DNA from: Asanoa hainanensis
GTDB lineage: Bacteria; Actinomycetota; Actinomycetes; Mycobacteriales; Micromonosporaceae
NCBI RefSeq assembly: GCF_900188485.1
Contig: NZ_FZPH01000001.1
Coordinates: 1 to 64,000, forward strand
DNA length: 64,000 nucleotides
Direction: 5' to 3'
Below are positions 9,156-17,752 of the stretch, in pieces (within the stretch, counting starts at the first letter, position 1; every line of letters begins with the position of its first letter). The notes under the pieces were generated by a model that made no database searches, was not told where the DNA came from, and worked only from the letters and a program-made list of their open reading frames with translations. Both the position numbers and the translations under genes were made by a program.

Positions 9156-10085
9156 ATGATCGAGCCGCAGGCGGTGCTCGCGCCGCTCAGCCGTGCCGCG
9201 TTCGTGCTGGTCGTCACCATCGACGACGGTGCCGACGCCGCCGCGCGTACCCGGGACCTGTGTGGCGACCTGCCGGGTCTCGTGCGTTCCGTCGGCTTCC
9301 GCGACCTGGAGGCCCAACTGTCCTGTGTGGTCGGGTTCGGGGCCGACGCCTGGGGCCGCATCTTCGACGGGCCCAAACCCGCGCGGCTGCACCGGTTGCC
9401 GTCGATCCGCGGCGAGCAGCACGAGGCCGTGTCGACCCCGGGCGACCTGGTGTTCCACATCCGCGCGGCCCGGCCGGACCTCTGCTTCGAGCTCGCCACC
9501 CGGATCCTGGCCCGCCTCGACGGCGCCGCCATGGCGGTCGACGAGACGCAGGGCTTCCGCTTCTTCGACTTCCGCGACCTGCTCGGCTATGTCGACGGCA
9601 CGGAGAACCCGACCGGCCGCGCCTCCGAGGAGGCCGCCCTGATCGGCAGCGAGGACCCCGACTTCGAGGGCGGCAGCTACCTGGTGGTGCAGAAGTACCT
9701 GCACGACCTGGCGGCCTGGAACAAGCTGACCGTCGAGCAGCAGAACAACATCATAGGGCGCGACAAGCTGTCCAACGTGGAGCTCGACGACGACGCGATC
9801 CCGTCGTCCGCGCACCGGATGCTCACCACGATCAAGGACGCCGACGGCACCGAACACAAGATCATGCGCGACAACATGCCGTTCGGGAGCCCGGCCAAGG
9901 GCGAGTTCGGCACCTACTTCATCGGGTACGCGGCCCGCCCCTCGGTGATCGAGCAGATGCTGCGCAACATGTTCATCGGCGACCCCGCCGGCAACTACGA
10001 CCGCATCCTCGACTTCTCCCGCGCCGTCACCGGCAACCTCTTCTTCGTACCGTCGAAAACGTTCTTGGATGCCCTCGGCGACTAA
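9156..10085 (+). CDS. Dyp-type peroxidase (YfeX-like class)
   Basis: The 309-aa heme peroxidase has the DyP signature GYVDGTENP at 144-152 with catalytic D147. H220 is the likely proximal heme ligand. R238 lies just before NMPFG, followed by the GEFGTYFIGYA-type strand typical of the YfeX group. No Tat or Sec signal is present, so it is intracellular or an encapsulin cargo; no encapsulin gene is in the window. It would oxidise dyes, phenolics or porphyrin-type substrates with hydrogen peroxide. Confidence 0.93.
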   Translation: MIEPQAVLAPLSRAAFVLVVTIDDGADAAARTRDLCGDLPGLVRSVGFRDLEAQLSCVVGFGADAWGRIFDGPKPARLHRLPSIRGEQHEAVSTPGDLVFHIRAARPDLCFELATRILARLDGAAMAVDETQGFRFFDFRDLLGYVDGTENPTGRASEEAALIGSEDPDFEGGSYLVVQKYLHDLAAWNKLTVEQQNNIIGRDKLSNVELDDDAIPSSAHRMLTTIKDADGTEHKIMRDNMPFGSPAKGEFGTYFIGYAARPSVIEQMLRNMFIGDPAGNYDRILDFSRAVTGNLFFVPSKTFLDALGD

Positions 10086-10167
10086 CGTATTCGGGTGATG
10101 CGCGGAGCGTCCGTTCGTCGGCAGCGTGGACTGGTCTGTTCGTTCCGTGCAGGACGGGGGTCCGCTG

Positions 10168-10998
10168 ATGCCGTACGTGACCGTGGGTCAGGAGAACACC
10201 GAGCCGGTCAAGATCTACTACGAGGATCACGGCTCGGGCCCGCCCGTCGTGCTCATCCACGGCTACCCGCTCAGCGGGCAGTCCTGGGAGAAGATCGTCA
10301 GCCCGTTGCGGGGCAAGAACCGGATCATCACGTACGACCGGCGCGGTTTCGGCAAATCCTCGCAACCGGGCAGCGGGTACGACTACGACACGTTCACCGC
10401 GGACTTCAACATCCTGATGGAGACGCTGGACCTGCGTGACGCGGTGCTGGTCGGGCACTCGATGGGCACCGGCGAGATCACCCGTTACCTCGGCCAGTAC
10501 GGCTCGGCCCGGGTCTCGAAGGGCGTGCTGCTCAGCCCGCTGGCGCCGTTCCTGCTCAAGACCGGCGACAACCCCGAGGGCGTGGACGGGTCGGTCTTCG
10601 AAGGCATCAAGCAGGCCTGCGCGGCCGACCGGCCACTGTGGATCAAACAGTTCTTCGACCTGTTCTTCAACGTCAAGGACACCATGGGCAAGCAGCTCAG
10701 CCAGGAGGCCTGGAACGCGCACTTCAACGTCGGCATCACAGCGTCGCCGATCGGCACGTACGACTGTGTCGACTCGTGGCTGACCGACTTCCGCCAGGAC
10801 GTGGTCGGGATCGACGTGCCGATGCTGGTGGTGCAGGGCACGGCCGACCAGGTGCTGCCGTTCGCGTCGACCGGCAAGCGGCTCCCGCCGCTGGTCAAGG
10901 ACCTCAAGCTGGTCGCGATCGACGGCGCGCCGCATAGTATCCCGTGGACCCACGCGGCCGAGTGCGATGCCGCGATCAAGGACTTCATGGCGGCCTAA
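10168..10998 (+). CDS. Alpha/beta hydrolase, non-heme chloroperoxidase-like
   Basis: This 276-aa alpha/beta hydrolase has the nucleophile elbow GHSMG with S98, an oxyanion HGYP loop at 31-34, an acid in the GTADQVLP segment and a histidine in GAPHSIPW. It resembles the bromoperoxidase/chloroperoxidase subgroup; physiologically an esterase is as likely. The ATG at 10168 follows a purine-rich GACGGGGG segment. An inverted repeat CCAAAA-GGGGA-TTTTGG (11005-11021) lies just after the stop and may end transcription. Confidence 0.9.
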   Translation: MPYVTVGQENTEPVKIYYEDHGSGPPVVLIHGYPLSGQSWEKIVSPLRGKNRIITYDRRGFGKSSQPGSGYDYDTFTADFNILMETLDLRDAVLVGHSMGTGEITRYLGQYGSARVSKGVLLSPLAPFLLKTGDNPEGVDGSVFEGIKQACAADRPLWIKQFFDLFFNVKDTMGKQLSQEAWNAHFNVGITASPIGTYDCVDSWLTDFRQDVVGIDVPMLVVQGTADQVLPFASTGKRLPPLVKDLKLVAIDGAPHSIPWTHAAECDAAIKDFMAA

Positions 10999-11055
10999 GT
11001 CTGGCCAAAAGGGGATTTTGGACCACCAAACGTCGCACGCTGTTACCGTGACGTT

Positions 11056-11073
11056 GCAGCCAGTTACGGCTGC
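11056..11073 (+). promoter_or_regulatory. Hairpin in the leader of the 25-codon peptide gene
   Basis: GCAGCC-AGTTAC-GGCTGC forms a perfect 6-bp stem with a 6-nt loop, 47 nt ahead of the small ORF start. It may be a dyad operator or an RNA leader element. Confidence 0.3.
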
Positions 11074-11120
11074 GGCACGTGTCGTATCCGGTTTCAGCAT
11101 CGAACGAACGGGGTCTCCAC

Positions 11121-11198
11121 ATGCTTACTGCTCTGCTGGGTAGCGTCGTCACCTTCCTCACCGGTGTGCTTGGCAACCTCGGCGGCATCCTGAGCTGA
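11121..11198 (+). CDS. Putative 25-aa hydrophobic peptide
   Basis: An ATG at 11121 opens a 25-codon frame encoding an almost entirely hydrophobic peptide that begins MLTALLGSVVTFLTG and ends in LGGILS. It has no charged residue, contains regularly placed Leu/Val/Ile and Gly, and could be a single membrane helix. The frame sits between a dedicated upstream region of about 120 bp and a strong terminator that starts 10 nt after the stop. That is the layout of a small mRNA rather than of random intergenic DNA. The ribosome site is weak (GGGG about 6 nt upstream). No function can be assigned. Confidence 0.5.
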   Translation: MLTALLGSVVTFLTGVLGNLGGILS

Positions 11199-11207
11199 CG
11201 CGGACAA

Positions 11208-11240
11208 GAGGTGCCCGGACCGCACGGGTCCGGGCACCTC
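11208..11240. terminator. Bidirectional intrinsic terminator-type hairpin
   Basis: GAGGTGCCCGGACC and GGTCCGGGCACCTC form a perfect 14-bp stem around a 5-nt loop. It lies between the small peptide gene (+) and the convergent secreted-protein gene ending at 11247 (-), so it can serve both. Confidence 0.8.
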
Positions 11241-11246
11241 TCCCCG

Positions 11247-12464
11247 TCACCACTGCGAGTTCGAGCCTCCGAGCGCGAGCAGCACCTGGTCGTACAGGTT
11301 GCCGTCGTTGTCGTCCGTGTAGGACACGACGATCTCGCCCCACGGCGACACGGCCAGGCTGAGCTGGTCCTGCCGTCCGGTGGTGGTGTTGCTGTAGGTC
11401 TGCGCCGGCAGCCGGCCCTCGGTCGTGCCGTTCGGGTTGAACCCGCGGGCCCAGACGTCGTTCGCGGCGACGGTCCAGCCGACCACGGCGTTGGCCTGGT
11501 CGTCGATGCCGACCGCGGGGTTCGCCGCGCCGGCCGTGCTGGTCACCTCCACGTCGGCGTGCTTCGGGTCACCGTTCGCGGCGAACGAGCGCGACCAGAT
11601 GCCGGGCGTACCCGTGTGGTCGGATTCCCACGCCACCGTGAAGTCGCCGGTGAAGTTCGCCGCGATCGCCGGATGCCGTTGCTGGCCGCCGCCGTTGCTG
11701 TTGGCCGCTCGCCGGGTCAGGTTGACCGCGCCGTTGCCGCGGGCCAGCCGGACCAGGCCGATCTGGTAGAAGCCGTTGCCGTCGCTGTCCTCGTCCCACA
11801 CGATCAGCGCGTCGCCGGACGCCGACGCCGCGATGTCGGGCAGGTGGTGCGCGCCGGTCGACTGGCTGGCCACGACCTCGTACAGCTTGGTCGCGACGTT
11901 GCTGTAGCCGGCCGCCTTGATCCGCGTGACCGTGCCCTGCACGTCCTCCCAGACCACCGAGAACGCGACCGACGACGGGTTGCTGGCCGTGCCGTCCGGG
12001 TCCACGGCCACCTTCGGGCTCAGCTGCTGGCCGGCCGAGTCCGCGTTGACCTGGCCCTGGCCGAGCACGGTGCCGGCCGGCGAGACGACCCGATAGACGA
12101 CGTTGTACGTGCCGTTGCCGTCCGGATCGTCGTTCCAGACCACGACCGCGTTGCCCTTGTCGTCGAGGCCGACGTCGGGGCTGACGTGCTTCCACGGCAC
12201 GCCCGCCGTGCCGCCGGCGGAGAGCTTCTTCTCGTACGCGCTGGTGCCGTTGCGGAACAGCCGCACGTAGATCTCGGAGTTGGTGTTGTCGCCGGGGTTC
12301 GACTCGGCCCGGTCGTCCTCCCAGACGACGGCGACGTCGCCGTTGCGGTTGGTGGCGACGGCGCCGCCGTCCTGGTCGCCGGTGGCGACGCTGTTGGCTG
12401 CGCTGACCGTGACCCCTGCCGGAAGGGCGAGCAGGGCCGCGACGAGCACGGTGTTCAGTGGCAC
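11247..12464 (-). CDS. Secreted beta-propeller-like repeat protein
   Basis: The 405-aa protein starts with a Sec-type signal peptide (hydrophobic residues 5-22, likely cleaved near VSAAN). It contains about six repeats of a strand motif of the type GxAVVVWxDD (for example GDVAVVWEDDR, GNAVVVWNDDP, GDALIVWDEDS, GDFTVAWESD). This spacing suggests a beta-propeller with Asp-rich loops that could bind calcium. It follows phoD by 8 bp on the same strand and is probably cotranscribed. It may be an extracellular partner of the phosphatase, which is inference. Confidence 0.75.
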   Translation of the reverse strand: MPLNTVLVAALLALPAGVTVSAANSVATGDQDGGAVATNRNGDVAVVWEDDRAESNPGDNTNSEIYVRLFRNGTSAYEKKLSAGGTAGVPWKHVSPDVGLDDKGNAVVVWNDDPDGNGTYNVVYRVVSPAGTVLGQGQVNADSAGQQLSPKVAVDPDGTASNPSSVAFSVVWEDVQGTVTRIKAAGYSNVATKLYEVVASQSTGAHHLPDIAASASGDALIVWDEDSDGNGFYQIGLVRLARGNGAVNLTRRAANSNGGGQQRHPAIAANFTGDFTVAWESDHTGTPGIWSRSFAANGDPKHADVEVTSTAGAANPAVGIDDQANAVVGWTVAANDVWARGFNPNGTTEGRLPAQTYSNTTTGRQDQLSLAVSPWGEIVVSYTDDNDGNLYDQVLLALGGSNSQW

Positions 12465-12472
12465 GTTGTCTC

Positions 12473-13996
12473 CTACAGGGCCTGGAGGCCGGGGCGGCCG
12501 TCGAGGATGGCGAACGACTTGGCGGTCGTGACGGCGGCGCCGTGCTCGGTGACGCTGGCGACCGCGCGGAAGTCGGCCCGGATCTGGTCACGGCTGACGG
12601 TGGTCCGGGTGTAGCCGCGGCGGTCCTGGTAGAAGCGCAGGTGCGGGTTGGTCGCCACGTTCGGGATCGCGGTCGTGCCGCTGCCGTCGCCGGTCGACGA
12701 GATGGAGGTGCAGACGAGCTCCGTGCCGATCGTCGCCGAGTTCGGGTTGGCGTAGTCGGCCTTCAGGTCGTTGGCCCAGGCCCGGTGCACGTCGCCGGTG
12801 AGCACCACCGGGTTGCGTACGCCCCGCTGCTGCCAGCCGGTCTGGATCCGCGACCGGGACGCGCGGTAGCCGTCCCAGGCGTCCATGCTGGCCGCGCCGG
12901 TCGAGGTGAACTGCCGGGCGAAGAACACCTGCTGCCCGATGATGTCCCAGGTGCCGAGCTTCTGACCGAGGCCGTCGAGCAGCCAGGCCTCCTGCGCCGC
13001 GCCGGTGATGCTGCGGCTGGCCAGGTCGGCGTCCGCGCACACCTTGCTGCCGTCGCCGCAGGCCTGGTCGTCGCGGAACTGGCGGGTGTCGAGCATGTGG
13101 AAGGTGGCCAGCGCGCCCCACCGGACCCGGCGGTAGAGCGGGATGCTGTTGCCGCTCGGCGCGGACGCCGGCCGCAGCGGCATGTTCTCGTAGTACGCCT
13201 TGTACGCGGCGGTGCGCCGGGCGGTCCACTGCGCCGCCGTCAGCACCGGGGTGTTGTTCTCCCGCACGGTGCCGGCGTAGTTGTTCTCCACCTCGTGGTC
13301 GTCCGGCACCGTCAGCCAGGGTGCGGCGTGGTGCGCGGCCTGCAGGTCCGGGTCGGACTTGTAGAGCGCGTAGCGCCGCCGGTAGTCGGCCAGGCTGACG
13401 ATCTCGGCGCCGACGTGCTGGCGTACGCCGCTGCCCACGCCGCCCTCGTAGATGTAGTCGCCGAGGTGCAGCACGAGGTCGGGCCGGTCCTCGGCCATCC
13501 GCCGGTAGGCGGTGTAGTAACCGTTCTCGTAGTGCGCGCAGGACGCGAAGGCCATCGTGAAGTCGCGGCCGAAGGTGCCGTTGGCCGGCGTGGTGCGGGT
13601 GCGCGCCACCGGCGAGATGTGGCCCTGGGCGCGGAAGCGGTAGTAGTAGTCGGAGTCCGGGGCGAGGTTGTTGGCGACGACGTGCACCGAGTGTGCGTCG
13701 GCGTAACGGGCGGTGACCGTTCCTTGGCTCTGGATCGTCGCGAAGGTGTCGCTTGTGGACACCTGCCAGTCCACCGTCACGTCGGCGTTGGGCATGCCGC
13801 CCTGGCCGTCGGCGTTGAGTGGGGTGGGCGCGAGGCGCGTCCAGAGGACCACGCTGTCGGCCGCGGGTTCACCGCTGGCGACACCGAGCTTGAAGGGGTA
13901 CGGAGGCGCCGCCAGGGCGCTGGACAGGGGGGCGATCGTCGCACCTACAGTGGCCAGTCCACCGAGGACGAAGATGCGCCGGCTGAGCCGTGTCAT
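12473..13996 (-). CDS. phoD: Alkaline phosphatase D family protein (PhoD)
   Basis: The 507-aa exported phosphoesterase has a Tat signal with the twin arginine in LSRRIFVLGG (residues 4-13) followed by a hydrophobic stretch ending near ALAA. A PhoD N-terminal domain (about 35-140) precedes the metallophosphatase core. HLGDYIYEGG, the dinuclear-metal GD motif, marks the core, and DDHE and GDVHR motifs follow. PhoD enzymes are Ca/Fe-dependent phosphodi- and monoesterases. I chose the ATG at 13996 because the Tat motif begins right after it. No clear PHO box was found upstream. Confidence 0.93.
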   Translation of the reverse strand: MTRLSRRIFVLGGLATVGATIAPLSSALAAPPYPFKLGVASGEPAADSVVLWTRLAPTPLNADGQGGMPNADVTVDWQVSTSDTFATIQSQGTVTARYADAHSVHVVANNLAPDSDYYYRFRAQGHISPVARTRTTPANGTFGRDFTMAFASCAHYENGYYTAYRRMAEDRPDLVLHLGDYIYEGGVGSGVRQHVGAEIVSLADYRRRYALYKSDPDLQAAHHAAPWLTVPDDHEVENNYAGTVRENNTPVLTAAQWTARRTAAYKAYYENMPLRPASAPSGNSIPLYRRVRWGALATFHMLDTRQFRDDQACGDGSKVCADADLASRSITGAAQEAWLLDGLGQKLGTWDIIGQQVFFARQFTSTGAASMDAWDGYRASRSRIQTGWQQRGVRNPVVLTGDVHRAWANDLKADYANPNSATIGTELVCTSISSTGDGSGTTAIPNVATNPHLRFYQDRRGYTRTTVSRDQIRADFRAVASVTEHGAAVTTAKSFAILDGRPGLQAL

Positions 13997-14116
13997 GCGC
14001 AGCACATTGACGGTGCCTGATGAATAGAAGATGATCTCCAGGGGTCCGGTCGGCTGACCATGAGATGGCCGTGGGCTGTGCATTCGGTGCCGGGGCCAGC
14101 GGCGTAGGCTGTCGTG

Positions 14117-14863
14117 ATGCGCGCGGCTGGGGCCCCGGTCGCCCGGCCATTCGGTGCCGGGCGCCACGTGTGCTGGGCCTACGCCGACCGCGCCGAGTTC
14201 GTGGCCGTGGCCCGGCGGTTCTTCGCCGAGGGTCGCGCCGCCGGTGGCGCACTCCGGTTGGTCGGCGGCGGCCTGCCCGACATCGACGGAATCCGGTGTT
14301 CCTCGTTCCCGGACCCGGCCGCGGAGCTCTCGACCTGGGCGGCGGCGACCGAGGCCGCGCTCGCCGACGGCTACACCGGGCTGTGGGTGGTGGGCGACGC
14401 GACTCCGCTGGCCTCGCCGGCGTTCGCCGCCTACGAACACCAGATCGACCGGTTCATCGCCCGGCATCCGTTGTTCGGGCTCTGCGCCTACGACCGGCGC
14501 GTGGTCGATCCGGCCGCGCTGGCTGATCTGGCCTGCCTGCACCCCACCCACAACGTGCCCGGTGTGCCGTTCCGGCTGCACGCCGAGGAGGGCACCGGCC
14601 ACCTCGCGATCTCGGGCGAGCTCGACTCCACCGGCACGGCGGCCCTGGCCCGGGCCCTCGACCGGGCGGCGCCGGCGGTCGTCGACGGCGAGCTCGTGGT
14701 CGAGGCCGGCAGCCTCGACTTCGTCGACCATCGGTCGTTGCTCCAGCTCGCCTCCTATGCGCGCGATCGCGGTGCGACGGCGGTGCTGCGCACGCCGTTG
14801 CCGGCCGCCGCCCGCCTGGTCGAGCTGCTGCGCGTTCCCGGCATCCGGGTGGAGGCGTCATGA
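14117..14863 (+). CDS. MEDS domain - STAS domain protein (anti-anti-sigma type)
   Basis: The 248-aa protein has an N-terminal MEDS sensory domain (about residues 10-140, with HVCWAYADRAEF at the start and an FGLCAYDRR segment near its end). A C-terminal STAS-like domain (about 150-245) contains ISGELDSTGTAAL and VVEAGSLDFVDHRSL. In STAS anti-anti-sigma factors a Ser is phosphorylated near this position; S179 or the following residues are candidates. Its stop overlaps the next gene by ATGA, pairing it with a kinase-like MEDS protein. A GTG one codon upstream is an alternative start. Confidence 0.85.
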   Translation: MRAAGAPVARPFGAGRHVCWAYADRAEFVAVARRFFAEGRAAGGALRLVGGGLPDIDGIRCSSFPDPAAELSTWAAATEAALADGYTGLWVVGDATPLASPAFAAYEHQIDRFIARHPLFGLCAYDRRVVDPAALADLACLHPTHNVPGVPFRLHAEEGTGHLAISGELDSTGTAALARALDRAAPAVVDGELVVEAGSLDFVDHRSLLQLASYARDRGATAVLRTPLPAAARLVELLRVPGIRVEAS

Positions 14864-15819
14864 CCCGCAGCGGCGCGGCGGCCGACCACGTCGGCTATTT
14901 CCACGAGGCGGTCTACTACGACACCGACGACGAGCTGCTCGCCGTTCTGGTGCCGTTCCTGTCCGGCGGGGTCGACGAGAAGGAACCGACGGTGGTCTCG
15001 CTCGGGCCGGAGAAGGCCTCCCTCGTGCGCCGCGCCCTTCCAGCCGGCGTGCTGGGTGGGGTCACCTTCATGACCGGCGGCAGCGTGTACGCCCGTCCGG
15101 CCGCGGCTATCCGGGCCTATCGCGAGCTGCTGGCTGGCTACGTCGCCTCGGGCGCGGCGCAGATCCGGATCGTGGGCGAGATCCCGCGGCCGTCGTTCGG
15201 CGCGACGTGGCACTGGTGGGCGCGCTACGAGTCGGCGATCAACCACGCGTACGACGAGTTCCCGTTGTGGAGCCTGTGCGCGTACGACTCGCGGATCACG
15301 CCATCCGCGGTTTTGGCCGACGTCGCCCGCACCCATCCGCGTTCGCTGCACGCCGACGGCTCGCATCGCCCGAGCTCCGCGTACGCGGTGCCTTCCTCGT
15401 TCCTCGCCTCGTGGCCGCCGGTCCCGCCGGACGTGCTGCAGACCGGGCCGCCGCTGATCACGCTGGTCGACCCGACCGCCTCGCGGGCCCGGGGCGCGGT
15501 GTCGCTGGTCGACCCCGGCCTGCCGGCCGACGAGGTCGACGAGTTGGTCGTCGCGGTCAGTGAGGTGGTGACCAACGCGCTGCGGCACGGCCTGCCGCCG
15601 GTGCGGGTCTGCTACTGGGCCGGCCCCGACCGGATCGTGGTGTCGGTGACCGACGGGGGGACGGGGCCTCGCGACCCGTTCGCGGGGCTGGTGCCGTCGC
15701 GCGACAGTGCGACCGGCGGGCTCGGGTTGTGGATCACTCACCAGTCGTGCAACTACGTCGCTTTCTCGCGCGACGAGTCGGGCTTCACGATGCGACTGAC
15801 GGCGGGGAATCCGCTCTAG
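14860..15819 (+). CDS. MEDS domain - HATPase anti-sigma-type kinase
   Basis: The 319-aa protein has an N-terminal MEDS domain (about residues 8-165) and a C-terminal GHKL/HATPase domain of the RsbW type (about 190-315). The N-box SEVVTNALRHG, the G1 motif VTDGGTGP and the G2-like GGLGLW are visible. It is translationally coupled to the MEDS-STAS gene. The two look like the antagonist and kinase arms of a partner-switching module sharing one sensor fold. No sigma factor gene lies beside them, so the output is unknown. Confidence 0.87.
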   Translation: MTRSGAAADHVGYFHEAVYYDTDDELLAVLVPFLSGGVDEKEPTVVSLGPEKASLVRRALPAGVLGGVTFMTGGSVYARPAAAIRAYRELLAGYVASGAAQIRIVGEIPRPSFGATWHWWARYESAINHAYDEFPLWSLCAYDSRITPSAVLADVARTHPRSLHADGSHRPSSAYAVPSSFLASWPPVPPDVLQTGPPLITLVDPTASRARGAVSLVDPGLPADEVDELVVAVSEVVTNALRHGLPPVRVCYWAGPDRIVVSVTDGGTGPRDPFAGLVPSRDSATGGLGLWITHQSCNYVAFSRDESGFTMRLTAGNPL

Positions 15820-15823
15820 CGTT

Positions 15824-15868
15824 GTCAACTTGTGTTGACGGTTTCGGCGTTTGTCAACTACGGTTGAC
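15824..15868 (+). promoter_or_regulatory. Double-palindrome operator overlapping a probable leaderless promoter
   Basis: Two near-identical palindromes GTCAAC-N4-GTTGAC lie at 15824-15839 and 15853-15868, 29 bp apart start to start. A -35-like TTGACG (15835-15840) sits in the first and a -10-like TACGGT (15859-15864) in the second, 18 bp apart. This would place the transcription start at about the ATG at 15872. Binding of a dimeric MarR/TetR-type repressor would block the promoter. The cognate regulator is not adjacent. Confidence 0.65.
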
Positions 15869-15871
15869 GGC

Positions 15872-16978
15872 ATGGTGGTCGTTGTCGTGGGTGCCGGGCC
15901 GGTCGGGTTGATGCTGGCTTCGGAGCTTGTGCGGTCCGGTGTGCGTCCGGTGGTGCTGGAGGCGTTGCCTTCTCCGAGCGTCGCGCCGAAGGCCAATGGG
16001 GTGGTCGGGCTGGCCGTGCCGTTGTTGTACGACCGCGGGCTGTTTCCGCGTCGGGGGCCGGCGCCGCGATTCATGTACGGGGGGTTTCCGCTCGACCTGC
16101 GGCGGCTGCCTGACAACCCGGTGTACGTGCAGCCGGTGCCGCAACGCTCGCTCGAGTCGGTGCTCGCTTCGCATGCCGGCGTGCCCGTCCGTCGTGGGCA
16201 CACGGTTGTCGGCCTTCGGCCGGCGTCGTCCGGTGTGACTGTCTCGGTGTCGGGGCCGGCTGGCTCGTACACGATCGATGCTTCTTATGTCGTGGGGTGC
16301 GATGGTGCGCACAGCCGGGTGCGCAAGGCGGCGGGGATCGGGTTCCCGGGTGTGTCGGACTCGCGGGTGGTGTCGCGGAGCGCGCACGTTTCGCTGCCGC
16401 TGTCGTTCCGCTTGGGTCGCCATCGGCCGTACCTGTTCCATCGGACGCCGCACGGGGTGTTCTCGTACGCCCGGTTCGGCCGCGGTCCGCATCTGGTGAC
16501 GACGCTGGAGTGGTCCTCGCCGGTGGACTCGGACGCGCCGGTGACCCTCGACGAGGTGCGGCTCAGTTTGGGGCGGGTGCTGGGTCGGTCGGTCAGGTTG
16601 GGAGCGCCGTCCGGTCCTGGGCCGCACGTGCTGCGGCGGTCGACGGCGCGGCAGAACCGAATCGCGTCGTCGTACGTGTCCGGGCGGGTGCTGCTCGCGG
16701 GGGACGCGGCGCACGTGGTCGCGGGTTTCGGCGGTCCTCTGCTCAACCTGGGGTTGCTGGACGCGGTCGACCTGGCGCCACGGTTGGCGTCGAACGACGT
16801 CTCGGGCTACGACGCGGCGCGGCGGCCGTGGGCGGAGCGGGTGCTGGCCTCGTCGGCTGAGCAGGCCGCGCTGCTGTCGCCGGGCGCGGAGACGGACGCG
16901 CGGCGGGCGGAGTTCGCCCGCTATCTCGCGACGCCCTCGGGGCTTCGGCGGGTCGCGTCCACGATCGCCGGTGGCTGA
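15872..16978 (+). CDS. FAD-dependent monooxygenase (class A flavoprotein)
   Basis: The 368-aa flavin monooxygenase has a GAGPVG dinucleotide motif at the N-terminus, the DG motif (VVGCDGAHSRVR) and the GD motif (LLAGDAAHVVAGFGG). It is typical of the PHBH-like aromatic hydroxylase/polyketide oxygenase group. I start it at the ATG at 15872 because the region upstream is a promoter-operator and homology begins at VVVVGAGP. Base composition has more T and G in third positions than nearby genes (many ttg/gtg/tcg), hinting at a separate history. The substrate is unknown. Confidence 0.9.
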   Translation: MVVVVVGAGPVGLMLASELVRSGVRPVVLEALPSPSVAPKANGVVGLAVPLLYDRGLFPRRGPAPRFMYGGFPLDLRRLPDNPVYVQPVPQRSLESVLASHAGVPVRRGHTVVGLRPASSGVTVSVSGPAGSYTIDASYVVGCDGAHSRVRKAAGIGFPGVSDSRVVSRSAHVSLPLSFRLGRHRPYLFHRTPHGVFSYARFGRGPHLVTTLEWSSPVDSDAPVTLDEVRLSLGRVLGRSVRLGAPSGPGPHVLRRSTARQNRIASSYVSGRVLLAGDAAHVVAGFGGPLLNLGLLDAVDLAPRLASNDVSGYDAARRPWAERVLASSAEQAALLSPGAETDARRAEFARYLATPSGLRRVASTIAGG

Positions 16979-17038
16979 GTGGTTTTGTCGTACCCCTAGT
17001 GCAGTCTGCTCCGTGTAGCCGACTCGAGGGGGATTGTG

Positions 17039-17752
17039 ATGATCGGAAAGCTGGAGGCCGTGGTGTTCGACGCGGCCGACATAGCCGGCCTGTCGGCGTT
17101 CTACCAGGGCCTGGCCGGCTGGAAGGAGACGCGGGTCGGCGCTGACTGGATCACGCTCCGCACGCCGGACGGCTGGCGCGTCGACCTCCAGGCGGCGCCT
17201 GACCATCGACAGCCGCGGTGGCCGGACCCGGCTCATCCGCAGCAGGCGCACCTGGACCTACGCGTCCCCGACCTGGAGGCCGGTGTGGCGCTGGTGGTCT
17301 CGCTGGGCGGCAAGCTCCTACGCCGCAACGAAACGTGGCACACGGTGGCCGACCCGGCCGGCCACCCCTTCGACCTGTGCCTGCGGGCCGACGACCCGGC
17401 CACCACGCTGGTGGGCGTCATGCTCGACTGCCCGGACACCAAGGTCCTGAGCACGTTCTATTCGAAGCTACTGGGCAAGCCGCTCACCTACGAGGCCGAC
17501 GGCATGGCGATGATCGGCGAGGAAGGCGCCCGACCGGTGATGTTCCAACAGGTGGCCGACTATGTTGCGCCGCGCTGGCCGGACCCGGCCTATCCGCAAC
17601 AGATCCACCTGGACATCGAGGTCGACGACCTGGACGCGGGGGAGCGCTCAGCGGTAGCCCTGGGCGCGACGGTGCTATCGGCAAGCGAGCAAACCTTCCG
17701 AGTCTTCGCCGACCCAGCCGGCAAGCCCTTCTGCCTGAACCTCCCGGCATAG
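17039..17752 (+). CDS. VOC (glyoxalase/bleomycin resistance-like) protein, two domains
   Basis: The 237-aa protein consists of two VOC modules (about residues 4-118 and 122-237) that repeat one another. RWPDPAHPQQAHLDLRVPDLEAG-type and RWPDPAYPQQIHLDIEVDDLDAG-type segments mark equivalent positions. Each module carries His and Glu residues able to bind metal (QAHLD and QIHLD). Such proteins are dioxygenases, isomerases or binding proteins; the reaction is not readable. GAGGGGGA precedes the ATG at 17039; a GTG one codon earlier is possible. Confidence 0.87.
   Translation: MIGKLEAVVFDAADIAGLSAFYQGLAGWKETRVGADWITLRTPDGWRVDLQAAPDHRQPRWPDPAHPQQAHLDLRVPDLEAGVALVVSLGGKLLRRNETWHTVADPAGHPFDLCLRADDPATTLVGVMLDCPDTKVLSTFYSKLLGKPLTYEADGMAMIGEEGARPVMFQQVADYVAPRWPDPAYPQQIHLDIEVDDLDAGERSAVALGATVLSASEQTFRVFADPAGKPFCLNLPA

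Noticed and set aside
13997-14116. PHO box upstream of phoD
   Set aside because: No pair of GTTCACC-like direct repeats at the expected spacing was found.
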